From Ruminococcus sp. (GTDB taxonomy: Bacteria > Bacillota > Clostridia > Oscillospirales > Ruminococcaceae), in assembly GCA_031262495.1 (NCBI GenBank), contig JAISHV010000045.1, positions 1-43,628 on the forward strand: 43,628 bases of DNA, given 5' to 3'. Shown here one piece after another: positions 31,262 through 39,625 of this stretch (position 1 is the stretch's first letter; each line of letters starts with the position of its first letter). The position numbers and the translations under genes are program-made. A model generated the notes under the pieces. It searched no databases, had not been told where the DNA came from, and saw only the letters and a list, made by a program, of their open reading frames with translations.

Positions 31262-33802
31262 ATGAAATTCAAAAAAATTTTCGCGCTGTTTTTTTCGGTT
31301 TTTTTGATTGCTTTGGTTTTGCCGGTGACGGCTTTGCCGGTGAGGGCGGCGGAACAAAACATGACGGGTGAGCAAGCAACGCAAAGCGGATATACTTTTG
31401 AGGACGAAAGCATATACGGCGGTGTCAGAATTACCGCGATAGATAGCTCAAAATTCAGCAGTGCGCTCACATTCCCGGCATACATAGATAATAAGCCTGT
31501 CACCATCATAGGAAAGGCAAATAGATCTAACAACTGGGATTGCATTAGTACAGTCAGCGGACATATTACAAGCATTAGTTTACCATCAACAGTAAAGCTT
31601 GTTGATACTATGGCATTTGCTGATTTTACTAATGTAACTTCCATATCTCTTAACGAAGGATTGGAAGGAATAAATTTCAGAGCATTTGACAATGTATATA
31701 TGTTGCCGGCGATAACCATACCGAATAGTGTTAAAGAAATCGCCAACAATGCGTTCCATAGATGTTACTATTTAAGAAGTGTTACATTTTTAACAAGCGG
31801 CAGGGTCTCACTCGGTTGGCGCGCATTTATGCTTGAAGGTAAAAATGCTGTTAAGGTTGAAAATGTATATGTCATAAAAGGCGCAACGATAAGCGGTTCA
31901 ATAGACGGAGAACGCACAGAAATCGGTGCTGTAATTACCTACAACAATGTTGAAGGCGCATCAAACCCGAACCCTACTTATTATCTGTATAACACCGGGA
32001 TTAATAGTTTCTCGCAGCTCTCCGGCAGAGCAGGTTATACTTTCGCCGGATGGTCTCCCTCAAGCATTTCAAATACAGACACCGGTGAAAAAACAATTAG
32101 CGCACAGTGGACACCGAATCAAATAACAGTTTCGCTTGATGAACAAAACGGAAATGCGGTCAACGATGTAGTTTACACCTACGCAACAACCGATAACGAA
32201 AGCATTTTACTCCCCACACCGACACGGACAGGCTTCGTTTTCACAGGCTGGTATACTTCTTCAAGCGGCGGCACTGAGGTTACAACTATAACCAATACGA
32301 CATATTCGGCAAACACAACGCTTTATGCACAGTGGCTGAGAATTCTTGATACCCCGGCAGTTGACATTGATTTTGATGAAGAAAAACTCGTCGGCTTAAG
32401 CGAAACAACATACACAATCGACGGCACTCAAATAACACTAGATGTAGACGGCAGTTTGGATATTGATGAAAATTGGCTCGGGAAAGATATTCAGATAATC
32501 GCCAAAGGCGACAATGTTTTGACAACCGACAGCGCGGTACAAACACTCTCTATCCCCGCCCGCCTGCCTGCTCCGACAGATTTAACGGCAGTTGATGAAC
32601 GTACTTACCAAGGAGAAAACGGCGAAATTCAAGGCTTGGACGATACGAAAATTTATGAATACAGAAAAATCTCAGACGCCCACTATACGCAAGTAACGGC
32701 TTCATCAGCTGAAATTGCGCCGCTTGCGCCGGGAATGTATTACGTGAGACTTGCGGCAACGTCAAACGATTTCGTAAGCCCGGATTCAGCGGCATTAACG
32801 ATTAACGCGTATATACGAAATACAGACGCAACCCTTTCAGACCTGACATTTAACGGCAAAACCATAGCAGGTTTTTCACCGTCACGGACGGCGTATGCTA
32901 TGACGGTCGCATATAAAACAAGCACCGCAACATTGGCGGGAATACCCGCCGACAATAAAAATGCAGAGGTTTCGGGCGATTTAGACAAGAAAATGCTGGG
33001 AGTCGGCGCGAATACGTTCACAGTCACCGTAACAGCGGAAGACGGCAGTACAACCGATTATGTTATTACCATAACAAGGCAGGAAGCCCCGAAAATCGAA
33101 ATCCCCCCATACACCCCGTATCATGCTCCCGCTCCGAGCTACAACCCCGGCGGAACTAATAAATACACCTCAAAAACAGGCATAACATCAACGGTAACAG
33201 TCACCGACAGCGGCGTAACAGTCGATGCAGGGCTGAATAAATCCGGTTCTGTAAACTCGGAAGCGACAGCGGCGGCGGTGAAAAAGGCGGCGGAAATCGC
33301 CAAGAAAAACGGCGAACCGTCCGTTACGATAATAATCCCCGAGGGCGCAACAGGTTTGTCAGCTTCAACAGTTCAGAAGCTTGTCAAAGCCGCAAACGGC
33401 ACAGAAATTGTACTTGCCCTAACATCAATGACAGACGGCGAAGAAGTCGGCAGTATAAGCTTGCCCATAAACAACAAAACAGAACAAATTTTAACAGGAT
33501 TATATTTTGAAACAACGCGGATTTACACCGTTCAAAACTACATCAAAAAGCACTGGAATCCGGGCATCTTAAGCGGATTTGAAACGGCACAAAAAGGCGG
33601 CTGGGGAACTGTAGCGACACTAAAAATTAACCTCGAAAAATTAGGCTTTGAAGCCAAAGAAGGAGAAGAACTTTACGCGCTGATTTACGATACAAAGGCG
33701 AAAAAGTGGTATCAATCGGCGGCAGAAGTTATTGACGGTGAAGTTGTTATCAAAACTAAGCGGACGGGGATAGTAACGATAGTGACCGATTCCGTAAAGT
33801 AG
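31262..33802 (+). CDS. Secreted BspA-LRR / InlB B-repeat protein
   Basis: 846 aa, exported. Signal peptide 1 to about 29 (MKFKKIFALFFSVFLIALVL, cleavage near VRAAEQ). Residues about 50-190 are BspA-type leucine-rich repeats (ITSISLPSTVKLVDTMAFAD; LPAITIPNSVKEIANNAF). About 235-365 are two InlB B-repeat/Listeria-Bacteroides units (GYTFAGWSP; TPTRTGFVFTGWYTSSSGG). About 520-610 is a cadherin-like beta-sandwich (ATLSDLTFNGKTIAGFSPS; TDYVITITRQ), then a Pro-rich linker and a C-terminal domain of unknown type. No LPXTG, SLH or membrane anchor is visible, so it is probably released or held non-covalently. Likely an adhesin or surface-layer component. Family B copies in opposite orientation flank it. 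Confidence 0.88.
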   Translation: MKFKKIFALFFSVFLIALVLPVTALPVRAAEQNMTGEQATQSGYTFEDESIYGGVRITAIDSSKFSSALTFPAYIDNKPVTIIGKANRSNNWDCISTVSGHITSISLPSTVKLVDTMAFADFTNVTSISLNEGLEGINFRAFDNVYMLPAITIPNSVKEIANNAFHRCYYLRSVTFLTSGRVSLGWRAFMLEGKNAVKVENVYVIKGATISGSIDGERTEIGAVITYNNVEGASNPNPTYYLYNTGINSFSQLSGRAGYTFAGWSPSSISNTDTGEKTISAQWTPNQITVSLDEQNGNAVNDVVYTYATTDNESILLPTPTRTGFVFTGWYTSSSGGTEVTTITNTTYSANTTLYAQWLRILDTPAVDIDFDEEKLVGLSETTYTIDGTQITLDVDGSLDIDENWLGKDIQIIAKGDNVLTTDSAVQTLSIPARLPAPTDLTAVDERTYQGENGEIQGLDDTKIYEYRKISDAHYTQVTASSAEIAPLAPGMYYVRLAATSNDFVSPDSAALTINAYIRNTDATLSDLTFNGKTIAGFSPSRTAYAMTVAYKTSTATLAGIPADNKNAEVSGDLDKKMLGVGANTFTVTVTAEDGSTTDYVITITRQEAPKIEIPPYTPYHAPAPSYNPGGTNKYTSKTGITSTVTVTDSGVTVDAGLNKSGSVNSEATAAAVKKAAEIAKKNGEPSVTIIIPEGATGLSASTVQKLVKAANGTEIVLALTSMTDGEEVGSISLPINNKTEQILTGLYFETTRIYTVQNYIKKHWNPGILSGFETAQKGGWGTVATLKINLEKLGFEAKEGEELYALIYDTKAKKWYQSAAEVIDGEVVIKTKRTGIVTIVTDSVK

Positions 33803-33810
33803 AATTAAAA

Positions 33811-33911
33811 ATGCTCACCGCGTAGAAGAACTTAATTGCATCTTCTACGCGGTGAGCATATTTATTTTTCTGAAAGACTTCCATCGCGAAATAACCGGCG
33901 ACTTGGTCGCC
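33811..33911 (-). repeat. Family B element, copy 3
   Basis: Begins 8 bases after the secreted-protein stop codon. Inverted tails 33811-33828 and 33842-33859 form an 18-bp hairpin followed by ATTTATTTTT, a likely terminator for that gene; then spacer, box complement ACTTCCATCGCGAA and hairpin GGCGAC-TTG-GTCGCC (33897-33911). Confidence 0.85.
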
Positions 33912-34019
33912 CCGGCTTATGAAAAAAATATGAAAAAATTTTTTCTCAAAACAAAATAAAATTTACAGCAAATTCACAAAATCACAATGAATTTATCCCT
34001 TAAATGCGTTAAAATGTCC

Positions 34020-34127
34020 TTGTAATATTCTTGTTTTTATTATAGTATAAATTTTTTATTTCAGAGCGGCTTTAATGGTGAAGTCCAAGACTTTCACCAT
34101 TTTTTTGTCTTGTTTTTTAAGACAAAA
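34020..34127 (+). promoter_or_regulatory. Promoter and two-hairpin leader of the chemoreceptor gene
   Basis: A promoter TTGTAA (34020-34025), 17 bases, TAGTAT (34043-34048) is followed by a terminator-like hairpin: ATGGTGAAGTC (34075-34085) with GACTTTCACCAT (34089-34100), one bulge, loop CAA, then a T-run. A second hairpin, TTTTGTCTT (34103-34111) with AAGACAAAA (34119-34127), uses part of that T-run, so the two compete. The gene starts 45 bp later. Looks like a transcription attenuator; no known riboswitch motif was recognised. The rest of the 33803-34171 gap holds family B copy 3 and A+T-rich sequence. Confidence 0.55.
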
Positions 34128-34171
34128 CGAGACAAAAAGAGACACACTCTCTGAATTGGATGGAGTTTTCT

Positions 34172-35821
34172 ATGAAGAAATCTGCTGACGGCGCGATTAT
34201 TGCGCGATTTGTAATCATTATCTTAGCAGTTTTGGCAATGAGTGTTATAACATTTATTTCGCTGGAAAATATCAAGGGCAACAGTGAAAAAATTACTGCG
34301 AATGACGAAATCTTTCAAAGCCTTATGTCGGCGGAGACTGCACACTACAAATGGATAAACGCTCTCTCTGATTCGGTGAACTACGGTTCTGAATTTACCT
34401 CTCAAAAAGACCCCACGAAATGCGCATTCGGGCTGTTTATTTATTCTGAAGCGGTGGAAGTTGACCCGACACTGAAAGAACTCTTTAACACGGTTGAGGA
34501 GATACATAAAAATATTCACGGTTCGGCGGATGAAATTTTAGCGGTTGTAGAGACAGACCGCGCCGCTGCGAATGAAATGCTTCATTCTGACGTTAATAAG
34601 AGTGTTGAAAACCTTGTGGGCATTTTAGACGAGTATATTGCGGACTATAAAGAGTCGTCGGCAACACTTTCAGCAGAGAATTTTGAAATTATTGACAATG
34701 TAATTACGCTGTTCATTATAATGGCTGCCGCCGTTGTAATTATTATCGGCGAAACATTTATTTACATAAAAACCCGCGTGACAGGTCCTCTCGGTGTAAT
34801 CCGCGAAAAATGCGAAAAATTGGCAGACGGCGACTTGTCGATAGATTTCACCACACGTTCAAAAGACGGTGTAGTAAGGGCTTTGTCAGGTGCTTTGAAT
34901 AAATCCGTCGGTGAAATCCGCGATTATGTCGAAGATATAGACAAGGCTATGGACCAATATGCGGCAGGCGACTTCATCAAGAGAAATACGCATGAATTTG
35001 TCGGGGATTTTAAGAGTATCGGCGTATCAATGGATTCATTCAGACATTCATTTAAAAAGACGCTTTTGAGTGTAAAGGACGCGTCTGTACAAGTTTCTTC
35101 GGGAGCGGCGCAAATCGCAGCTGAGTCGGCGGGTTTAGCACAAGGTGCAACAGAACAAGCCGCAACTATTGAGGAACTGACAGCTTCGGTTAAAGAAATT
35201 ACACTCGATACCGCCGAAAGTGCTTCTAAGGCGAAAGAAGCGGCTGCTCTTTCAAAAGATATGTCGAACTTTGCCGATACAAGCAATAAAAATATGAAAG
35301 AAATGACTAAAGCGGTTGAGGAAATCAACGCCGCCGGGGTTGATATTAATAAGGTAATCAAAGTTATTGACGATATCGCGTTCCAGACGAATATTTTAGC
35401 ACTCAACGCCGCTGTTGAAGCGGCACGCGCAGGGGAAGCGGGGAAAGGCTTTGCAGTGGTTGCTGATGAAGTAAGAAACTTAGCCGGGAAATCAGCTTCC
35501 GCCGCAAAAGAGACAGCCTCTTTAATCGCAAACAGTATATCCAAAGCCGAACTCGGCGGGGTAATCGCCGCAAAAACCGCCGAATCCCTCACAGGGATTA
35601 CGTCGGGGATAGATAAAACAGGGAAACTTATTGCCGAAATCGCCGATGCCGCGTCACGTCAGGCAACCGATATTTCGCTCATAAGCAACGGCTTAGAACA
35701 AGTCTCCGAAATCACAAGCCGAAACACCGCCTCATCAGAAGAATGTGCCGCCGCCTCAGAACAACTCGACTCCCAGTCGAAGACTTTAGCCGATACGGTG
35801 AAGAAATTTAAACTAACATAA
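34172..35821 (+). CDS. Methyl-accepting chemotaxis protein with extracytoplasmic CZB zinc-binding domain
   Basis: 549 aa from ATG 34172 ([20 protein letters not shown]), chosen because GGATGGAG lies 7 bases before it; an ATG 4 codons upstream lacks a binding site. Membrane helices at about 9-30 and 174-197 ([20 protein letters not shown]). Between them is a chemoreceptor zinc-binding pattern: H58, C84 ([10 protein letters not shown]), H112 and H116 (IHKNIH), with spacing like known CZB domains. HAMP follows ([21 protein letters not shown]), then the signalling domain with the invariant tip [19 protein letters not shown] and DEVRNLA. No chemotaxis or flagellar genes lie nearby. It probably senses zinc, redox or hypochlorite-type signals, by analogy with CZB receptors. 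Confidence 0.92.
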   Translation: MKKSADGAIIARFVIIILAVLAMSVITFISLENIKGNSEKITANDEIFQSLMSAETAHYKWINALSDSVNYGSEFTSQKDPTKCAFGLFIYSEAVEVDPTLKELFNTVEEIHKNIHGSADEILAVVETDRAAANEMLHSDVNKSVENLVGILDEYIADYKESSATLSAENFEIIDNVITLFIIMAAAVVIIIGETFIYIKTRVTGPLGVIREKCEKLADGDLSIDFTTRSKDGVVRALSGALNKSVGEIRDYVEDIDKAMDQYAAGDFIKRNTHEFVGDFKSIGVSMDSFRHSFKKTLLSVKDASVQVSSGAAQIAAESAGLAQGATEQAATIEELTASVKEITLDTAESASKAKEAAALSKDMSNFADTSNKNMKEMTKAVEEINAAGVDINKVIKVIDDIAFQTNILALNAAVEAARAGEAGKGFAVVADEVRNLAGKSASAAKETASLIANSISKAELGGVIAAKTAESLTGITSGIDKTGKLIAEIADAASRQATDISLISNGLEQVSEITSRNTASSEECAAASEQLDSQSKTLADTVKKFKLT

Positions 35822-35829
35822 AGGTCAAA

Positions 35830-35883
35830 ATGAAAAAAATAATATCATATCTTTTAGTGTTGATGTCTTTAGCACTGCTATAG
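35830..35883 (+). pseudogene. 17-codon signal-peptide-like remnant
   Basis: AAGGTCAAA then ATG reading MKKIISYLLVLMSLALL and a TAG stop, 8 bases after the chemoreceptor gene. It looks like the first half of a signal peptide with the rest of the gene gone, or a leader peptide ahead of the terminator at 35895-35933. Confidence 0.35.
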
Positions 35884-35894
35884 ATTAAGAATAG

Positions 35895-35933
35895 AAAATC
35901 TCATTACTAACTTAAAGTCGGTAATGAGATTTT
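35895..35933. terminator. Terminator after the chemoreceptor gene
   Basis: AAAATCTCATTAC (35895-35907) pairs perfectly over 13 bp with GTAATGAGATTTT (35921-35933). A and T runs at the two ends allow it to work in both directions. Confidence 0.75.
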
Positions 35934-35959
35934 TGTGTTTAACCTTATTCTCGTTTTTA

Positions 35960-36029
35960 CTCCTACGCGGAGAGCATAAATGAATCTCTAACGCACTTCC
36001 ATCGCGATACGACTGTCGGGTCGCCCGAC
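35960..36029 (-). repeat. Family B element, copy 4, after tRNA-Leu
   Basis: Minus-strand order from the base after A73 of tRNA-Leu: hairpin GTCGGG-CGA-CCCGAC (36029-36015), box TATCGCGATGGAAGT, 17-nt spacer, tail ATGCTCTCCGCGTAGGAG (35977-35960) with two changes from the common tail. Confidence 0.85.
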
Positions 36030-36108
36030 TGCGGGTGACAGGACTTGAACCTGCACGAATTAACATCAGATCCTAAATCTGACGCGTCTGCCATTCCGCC
36101 ACACCCGC
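36030..36108 (-). tRNA. tRNA-Leu (TAG)
   Basis: 79 bases on the minus strand without CCA. Acceptor GCGGGTG pairs with CACCCGC, A73 is base 36030. Anticodon stem TCAGA/TCTGA with loop TTTAGGA gives anticodon TAG. The long variable arm (about TGTTAATTCGT) and the TGGCGGAATGGCAGACGC D region are type II and leucine-like. The only minus-strand gene on the right arm. Promoter at 36118-36146. Confidence 0.93.
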
Positions 36109-36117
36109 ATAAATTAT

Positions 36118-36146
36118 ATTTTATTATATTTCACAAAATTATTCAA
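36118..36146 (-). promoter_or_regulatory. Promoter of tRNA-Leu
   Basis: On the minus strand TTGAAT (36146-36141), 17 bases, TAAAAT (36123-36118), 10 bp before the tRNA. The A+T-rich stretch 36110-36319 holds only this and the ileS promoter. Confidence 0.65.
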
Positions 36147-36252
36147 GTGTTTTTTTGTGAATTTTTTTATTTTTGTGTAAATTAATTGTTTGTTCATATT
36201 TGCAATAAAACTCGTAAAAAATTTCAGTAAAAAATATTACAGAAAAAAATTC

Positions 36253-36281
36253 TTGCTTTTTAATAAAATTTATGGTATAAT
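36253..36281 (+). promoter_or_regulatory. Promoter of ileS
   Basis: TTGCTT (36253-36258), 17 bases, TATAAT (36276-36281), 39 bp ahead of the ATG. The leader is too short for a T-box. Confidence 0.75.
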
Positions 36282-36319
36282 ATAATGAAAAATATTTATA
36301 AAAATTTTGGTGAATAAAA

Positions 36320-39300
36320 ATGCATAGTAAAGTCTCTACAAGCATGGATTTTGTCTCGCGTGAAAAAACTATTCTCGAATTCTGGCAGGACAAAAAAATA
36401 TTTGAAAAAAGCTGTGAATGCGGCTGTCACGCTGATGTTTGCGAAAAAAACGGTCTTAACCGCCAATATGTTTTTTATGACGGACCGCCTACTGCGAACG
36501 GAAAACCCCATATCGGGCACGTCCTGACACGCGCAATTAAGGACATTATACCGCGCTTTCATACGATGAAAGGACAGTACGTTCCGCGTAAAGCCGGCTG
36601 GGATACGCATGGTTTGCCGGTTGAACTTGAGGTCGAAAAACTCCTCGGGATAAACGGTAAAGACCAAATCGAGAATTACGGCATAGAGGGCTTTATTGAA
36701 AAATGTAAAGAATCTGTGTGGAAATATAAAGGTATGTGGGAAAGCTTTTCCGATACTGTCGGCTTTTGGGCTGATATGGAACACCCCTACGTCACATACC
36801 ACAACACCTTTATCGAGTCTGAATGGTGGTCGCTCAAGAAAATTTGGGAGAAAGAGCTGCTCTATAAGGGCTTTAAGATTGTGCCCTATTGCCCGCGCTG
36901 CGGTACGCCGCTGTCGTCTCATGAGGTTGCTCAAGGGTATAAGGACGTTAAAGAACGCTCCGCGATTGTGCGTTTTAAAGTTAAAGATGAAGAAGCTTAT
37001 ATCTTGGCATGGACTACCACGCCTTGGACATTGCCGTCAAATGTGGCTCTTTGTGTTAACCCCGATGAAAGTTATGTAAAAGTCAAAGCGGGGGATTACG
37101 TTTATTATATGGCTGAGGCTCTTGTTTCGGCTGTTTTAGGCGAAGAAACGGAAATACTTCAGCATTTCAAAGGGCGCGATTTAGAGTATAAAGAATATTT
37201 GCCCCTCTGGGATTTTGCCAAAACCGATAAAAAGGGTTTTTATGTAACCTGTGACAATTACGTAACACTCACCGACGGCACGGGTGTAGTTCATATTGCG
37301 TCCGCTTTCGGCGAGGACGACTCGAACGTCGGCAAAAAATACGACTTGCCTTTCGTTCAGCTTGTTGACTCAAACGGCAATATGTCACCCGAAACCCTCT
37401 GGGGCGGCACGTTCTGCAAAGATGCCGACAAACTCATTTTAAAAGACTTAGAAGAAAACGGGAAACTCTTTTCCGCACCTGTCTTCGAGCATAGTTACCC
37501 CCATTGCTGGCGATGTGACACGCCGCTCATATATTATGCGCGTGACACGTGGTTTATCCGCATGACGGCTGTCCGCGACGATTTGGTAAGAAACAACGAA
37601 ACCGTAAATTGGTACCCGAAAAACATCGGTATCGGGCGTTTCGGCGATTGGCTCAAAAACGTTCAGGACTGGGGCATTTCCCGAAACCGCTACTGGGGCA
37701 CACCGCTCAACATCTGGGAATGTAAATGCGGACACCGCGACTGTATCGGCTCAATTGAAGAACTCAAACAAAAGGCGTTTGAATGTCCCGACAATATCGA
37801 ACTGCACCGCCCGTTCATAGATAAGGTCAAAATCAAATGCGAAAAATGCGGCGGTGAAATGACACGCGTACCCGAGGTTATCGACTGTTGGTACGACAGC
37901 GGAGCTATGCCTTTTGCGCAGCACCACTATCCCTTTGAGAATAAGGAGCTTTTCGAGTCGCAGTTCCCGGCGGATTTTATTTCGGAAGCGGTTGACCAAA
38001 CACGCGGCTGGTTCTATTCGCTTATGGCAATTTCTACTTTAATTTTCAATAAATCGCCGTTTAAAAATGTTATAGTAATGGGTCACGTTCAGGACAAAGA
38101 CGGACAGAAGATGTCCAAATCAAACGGCAACGCGGTTGACCCGTTTGAAGCACTTGAAACTTATGGTGCTGATGCCGTGAGATGGTATTTTTACACCAAT
38201 TCCGCCCCGTGGGTACCGAGCAGATGGAACGGCGAATACGTCAAAGAGGGACAGCGCAAATTCATGGGTACGCTGTGGAACACCTATGCTTTTTACGTGT
38301 TATATGCAGAAATTGATAAATTTGACGCAACAAAATACAAAGCCGACCCCGAAACCCTGACTTTGATGGACAAGTGGATTCTCTCGAAGATGAACACGAT
38401 GATTAAAGATGTTGACGAAAACCTCTCAGGATATCGTATTCCCGAGGCTTGTACGGCACTGGAGAAATTCACCGACGACCTCTCGAACTGGTATGTGCGC
38501 CGCTGCCGCGAACGTTTTTGGGCAACAGAACTTACGCCGGATAAGATTAACGCATATTTAACGCTTTACACCGCGTTAGTGAATACCGCGAAATGTGCAG
38601 CTCCGATGATACCGTTTATGACGGAGCAAATTTATCAGAATTTGGTATGCAATCTTGATACAACTGCCCCCGAAAGTATTCACTTAACATTGTTCCCGGA
38701 AGCTGATGTTAACCAAATTGACGAAACTCTTGAGTCGCAGATGGAAATGGTGCTGAAAATAGTTACCGCCGGGCGCGCTGCAAGAAACGGCAGCAGTGTC
38801 AAAAACCGCCAGCCTCTCTCAAAAGCTTACATCAAAACAGAAGTAACGCTCGGTTTGGATTACGCCGATATAATAAAAGACGAACTCAACATCAAGGCTA
38901 TAGAATTCACCGACAACACGGCAGAGTATATTTCATACTCATTCAAGCCGCAACTCAAGACAGTAGGTCCGAAATACGGCAAGCAACTCGGCGAAATTAA
39001 GACGGCACTTACTGAAATTGACGGCTCTGCCGCTCATGCGGAACTGGATTCGACAGGTGTTTTAGTGCTGAAACTCCAAAGCGGCGAAGCAAGACTGTAT
39101 GCAGAGGATTTGCTTATTGATATAAAGCAAAAAGAGGGATATTTTGCCTGTGCGGACGGGGCTGTAACGGTTGTGCTTGATTTAAATCTTACGCCGGAAC
39201 TCATTGAAGAGGGTTTTGTAAATGAGATAATCAGCAAGGTCCAGACCATGCGCAAAAAAGCCGGATTTGTTGTGATGGATAATATTACAATCGGAGTAAA

Positions 39301-39457
39301 CGGCAATGACAAAATCACCGAAATCATAAAGAAAAACGCCGCTCAAATCGGTAAAGACGTTTTAGCCCGAAATTTCACATATGGTGAAACTGCTGGGTTT
39401 ATTGAGGAGTGGAATATTAACGGGGAAGTTGTGACGTTGTCGGTGGAAAAAATTTAA
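36320..39457 (+). CDS. ileS: Isoleucyl-tRNA synthetase, type 2
   Basis: Charges tRNA-Ile; class Ia. 1045 aa, the length of the eukaryote-like IleS2 group, which is typically less sensitive to mupirocin. HIGH is at 64-67 (PTANGKPHIGHVLT) and KMSKS at 597-601. The editing domain (about 200-400) has TTPWTLPSNVALCVNP. The Cys pair motifs CKCGHRDC and CEKCGGEM lie before KMSKS, and the anticodon-binding domain is AEIDKFDATKY...NWYVRRCRERFW. A Cys-rich patch (CECGCHADVCEKNG) sits at 32-45. GGTGA precedes the ATG. A family B hairpin begins on the base after the stop codon. Confidence 0.97.
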   Translation: MHSKVSTSMDFVSREKTILEFWQDKKIFEKSCECGCHADVCEKNGLNRQYVFYDGPPTANGKPHIGHVLTRAIKDIIPRFHTMKGQYVPRKAGWDTHGLPVELEVEKLLGINGKDQIENYGIEGFIEKCKESVWKYKGMWESFSDTVGFWADMEHPYVTYHNTFIESEWWSLKKIWEKELLYKGFKIVPYCPRCGTPLSSHEVAQGYKDVKERSAIVRFKVKDEEAYILAWTTTPWTLPSNVALCVNPDESYVKVKAGDYVYYMAEALVSAVLGEETEILQHFKGRDLEYKEYLPLWDFAKTDKKGFYVTCDNYVTLTDGTGVVHIASAFGEDDSNVGKKYDLPFVQLVDSNGNMSPETLWGGTFCKDADKLILKDLEENGKLFSAPVFEHSYPHCWRCDTPLIYYARDTWFIRMTAVRDDLVRNNETVNWYPKNIGIGRFGDWLKNVQDWGISRNRYWGTPLNIWECKCGHRDCIGSIEELKQKAFECPDNIELHRPFIDKVKIKCEKCGGEMTRVPEVIDCWYDSGAMPFAQHHYPFENKELFESQFPADFISEAVDQTRGWFYSLMAISTLIFNKSPFKNVIVMGHVQDKDGQKMSKSNGNAVDPFEALETYGADAVRWYFYTNSAPWVPSRWNGEYVKEGQRKFMGTLWNTYAFYVLYAEIDKFDATKYKADPETLTLMDKWILSKMNTMIKDVDENLSGYRIPEACTALEKFTDDLSNWYVRRCRERFWATELTPDKINAYLTLYTALVNTAKCAAPMIPFMTEQIYQNLVCNLDTTAPESIHLTLFPEADVNQIDETLESQMEMVLKIVTAGRAARNGSSVKNRQPLSKAYIKTEVTLGLDYADIIKDELNIKAIEFTDNTAEYISYSFKPQLKTVGPKYGKQLGEIKTALTEIDGSAAHAELDSTGVLVLKLQSGEARLYAEDLLIDIKQKEGYFACADGAVTVVLDLNLTPELIEEGFVNEIISKVQTMRKKAGFVVMDNITIGVNGNDKITEIIKKNAAQIGKDVLARNFTYGETAGFIEEWNINGEVVTLSVEKI

Positions 39458-39542
39458 GCCGGTGCCCCGGCAGGGCTGGCAGCAACGCTGCGTATCGCTG
39501 ATGGAAGTATTACTGAACCTCACAATGCTCACCGCGTAGAAG
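39458..39542 (+). repeat. Family B element, copy 5, after ileS
   Basis: Starts on the base after the ileS TAA. Hairpin GCCGG-TGCC-CCGGC (39458-39471), second hairpin GCAGC-AAC-GCTGC (39479-39491), box GTATCGCTGATGGAAGT (39492-39508), 16-nt spacer, tail ATGCTCACCGCGTAGAAG (39525-39542). The second hairpin and box are identical to copy 1a. Confidence 0.85.
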
Positions 39543-39544
39543 TG

Positions 39545-39611
39545 CCTATCTGTCTTCTGTCCTCTCGCTTCTGTCTTCTGTGTAGGGGCAAACAAAGTTC
39601 GCCCCTAAAAA
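39545..39611. repeat. Family C run followed by a family D palindrome
   Basis: TGTCTTCTGTCCTCTCGCTT-type units (39549-39581), then TAGGGGCAAAC with GTTCGCCCCTA, whose outer parts pair. Ends about 15 bases before the rqcH start codon. Confidence 0.75.
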
Positions 39612-39625
39612 AAAGGAAACTAAAA

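Noticed and set aside
34049-34171. c-di-GMP riboswitch before the chemoreceptor
   Set aside because: None of the conserved GEMM segments is present; only two simple hairpins are seen.
34924-35592. 222-aa open frame on the minus strand inside the chemoreceptor gene
   Set aside because: It is the Ala/Ser-rich shadow of the conserved signalling domain and has no ribosome binding site.
36147-36319. T-box leader upstream of ileS
   Set aside because: The leader after the promoter is under 40 nt and has no T-box sequence or terminator.
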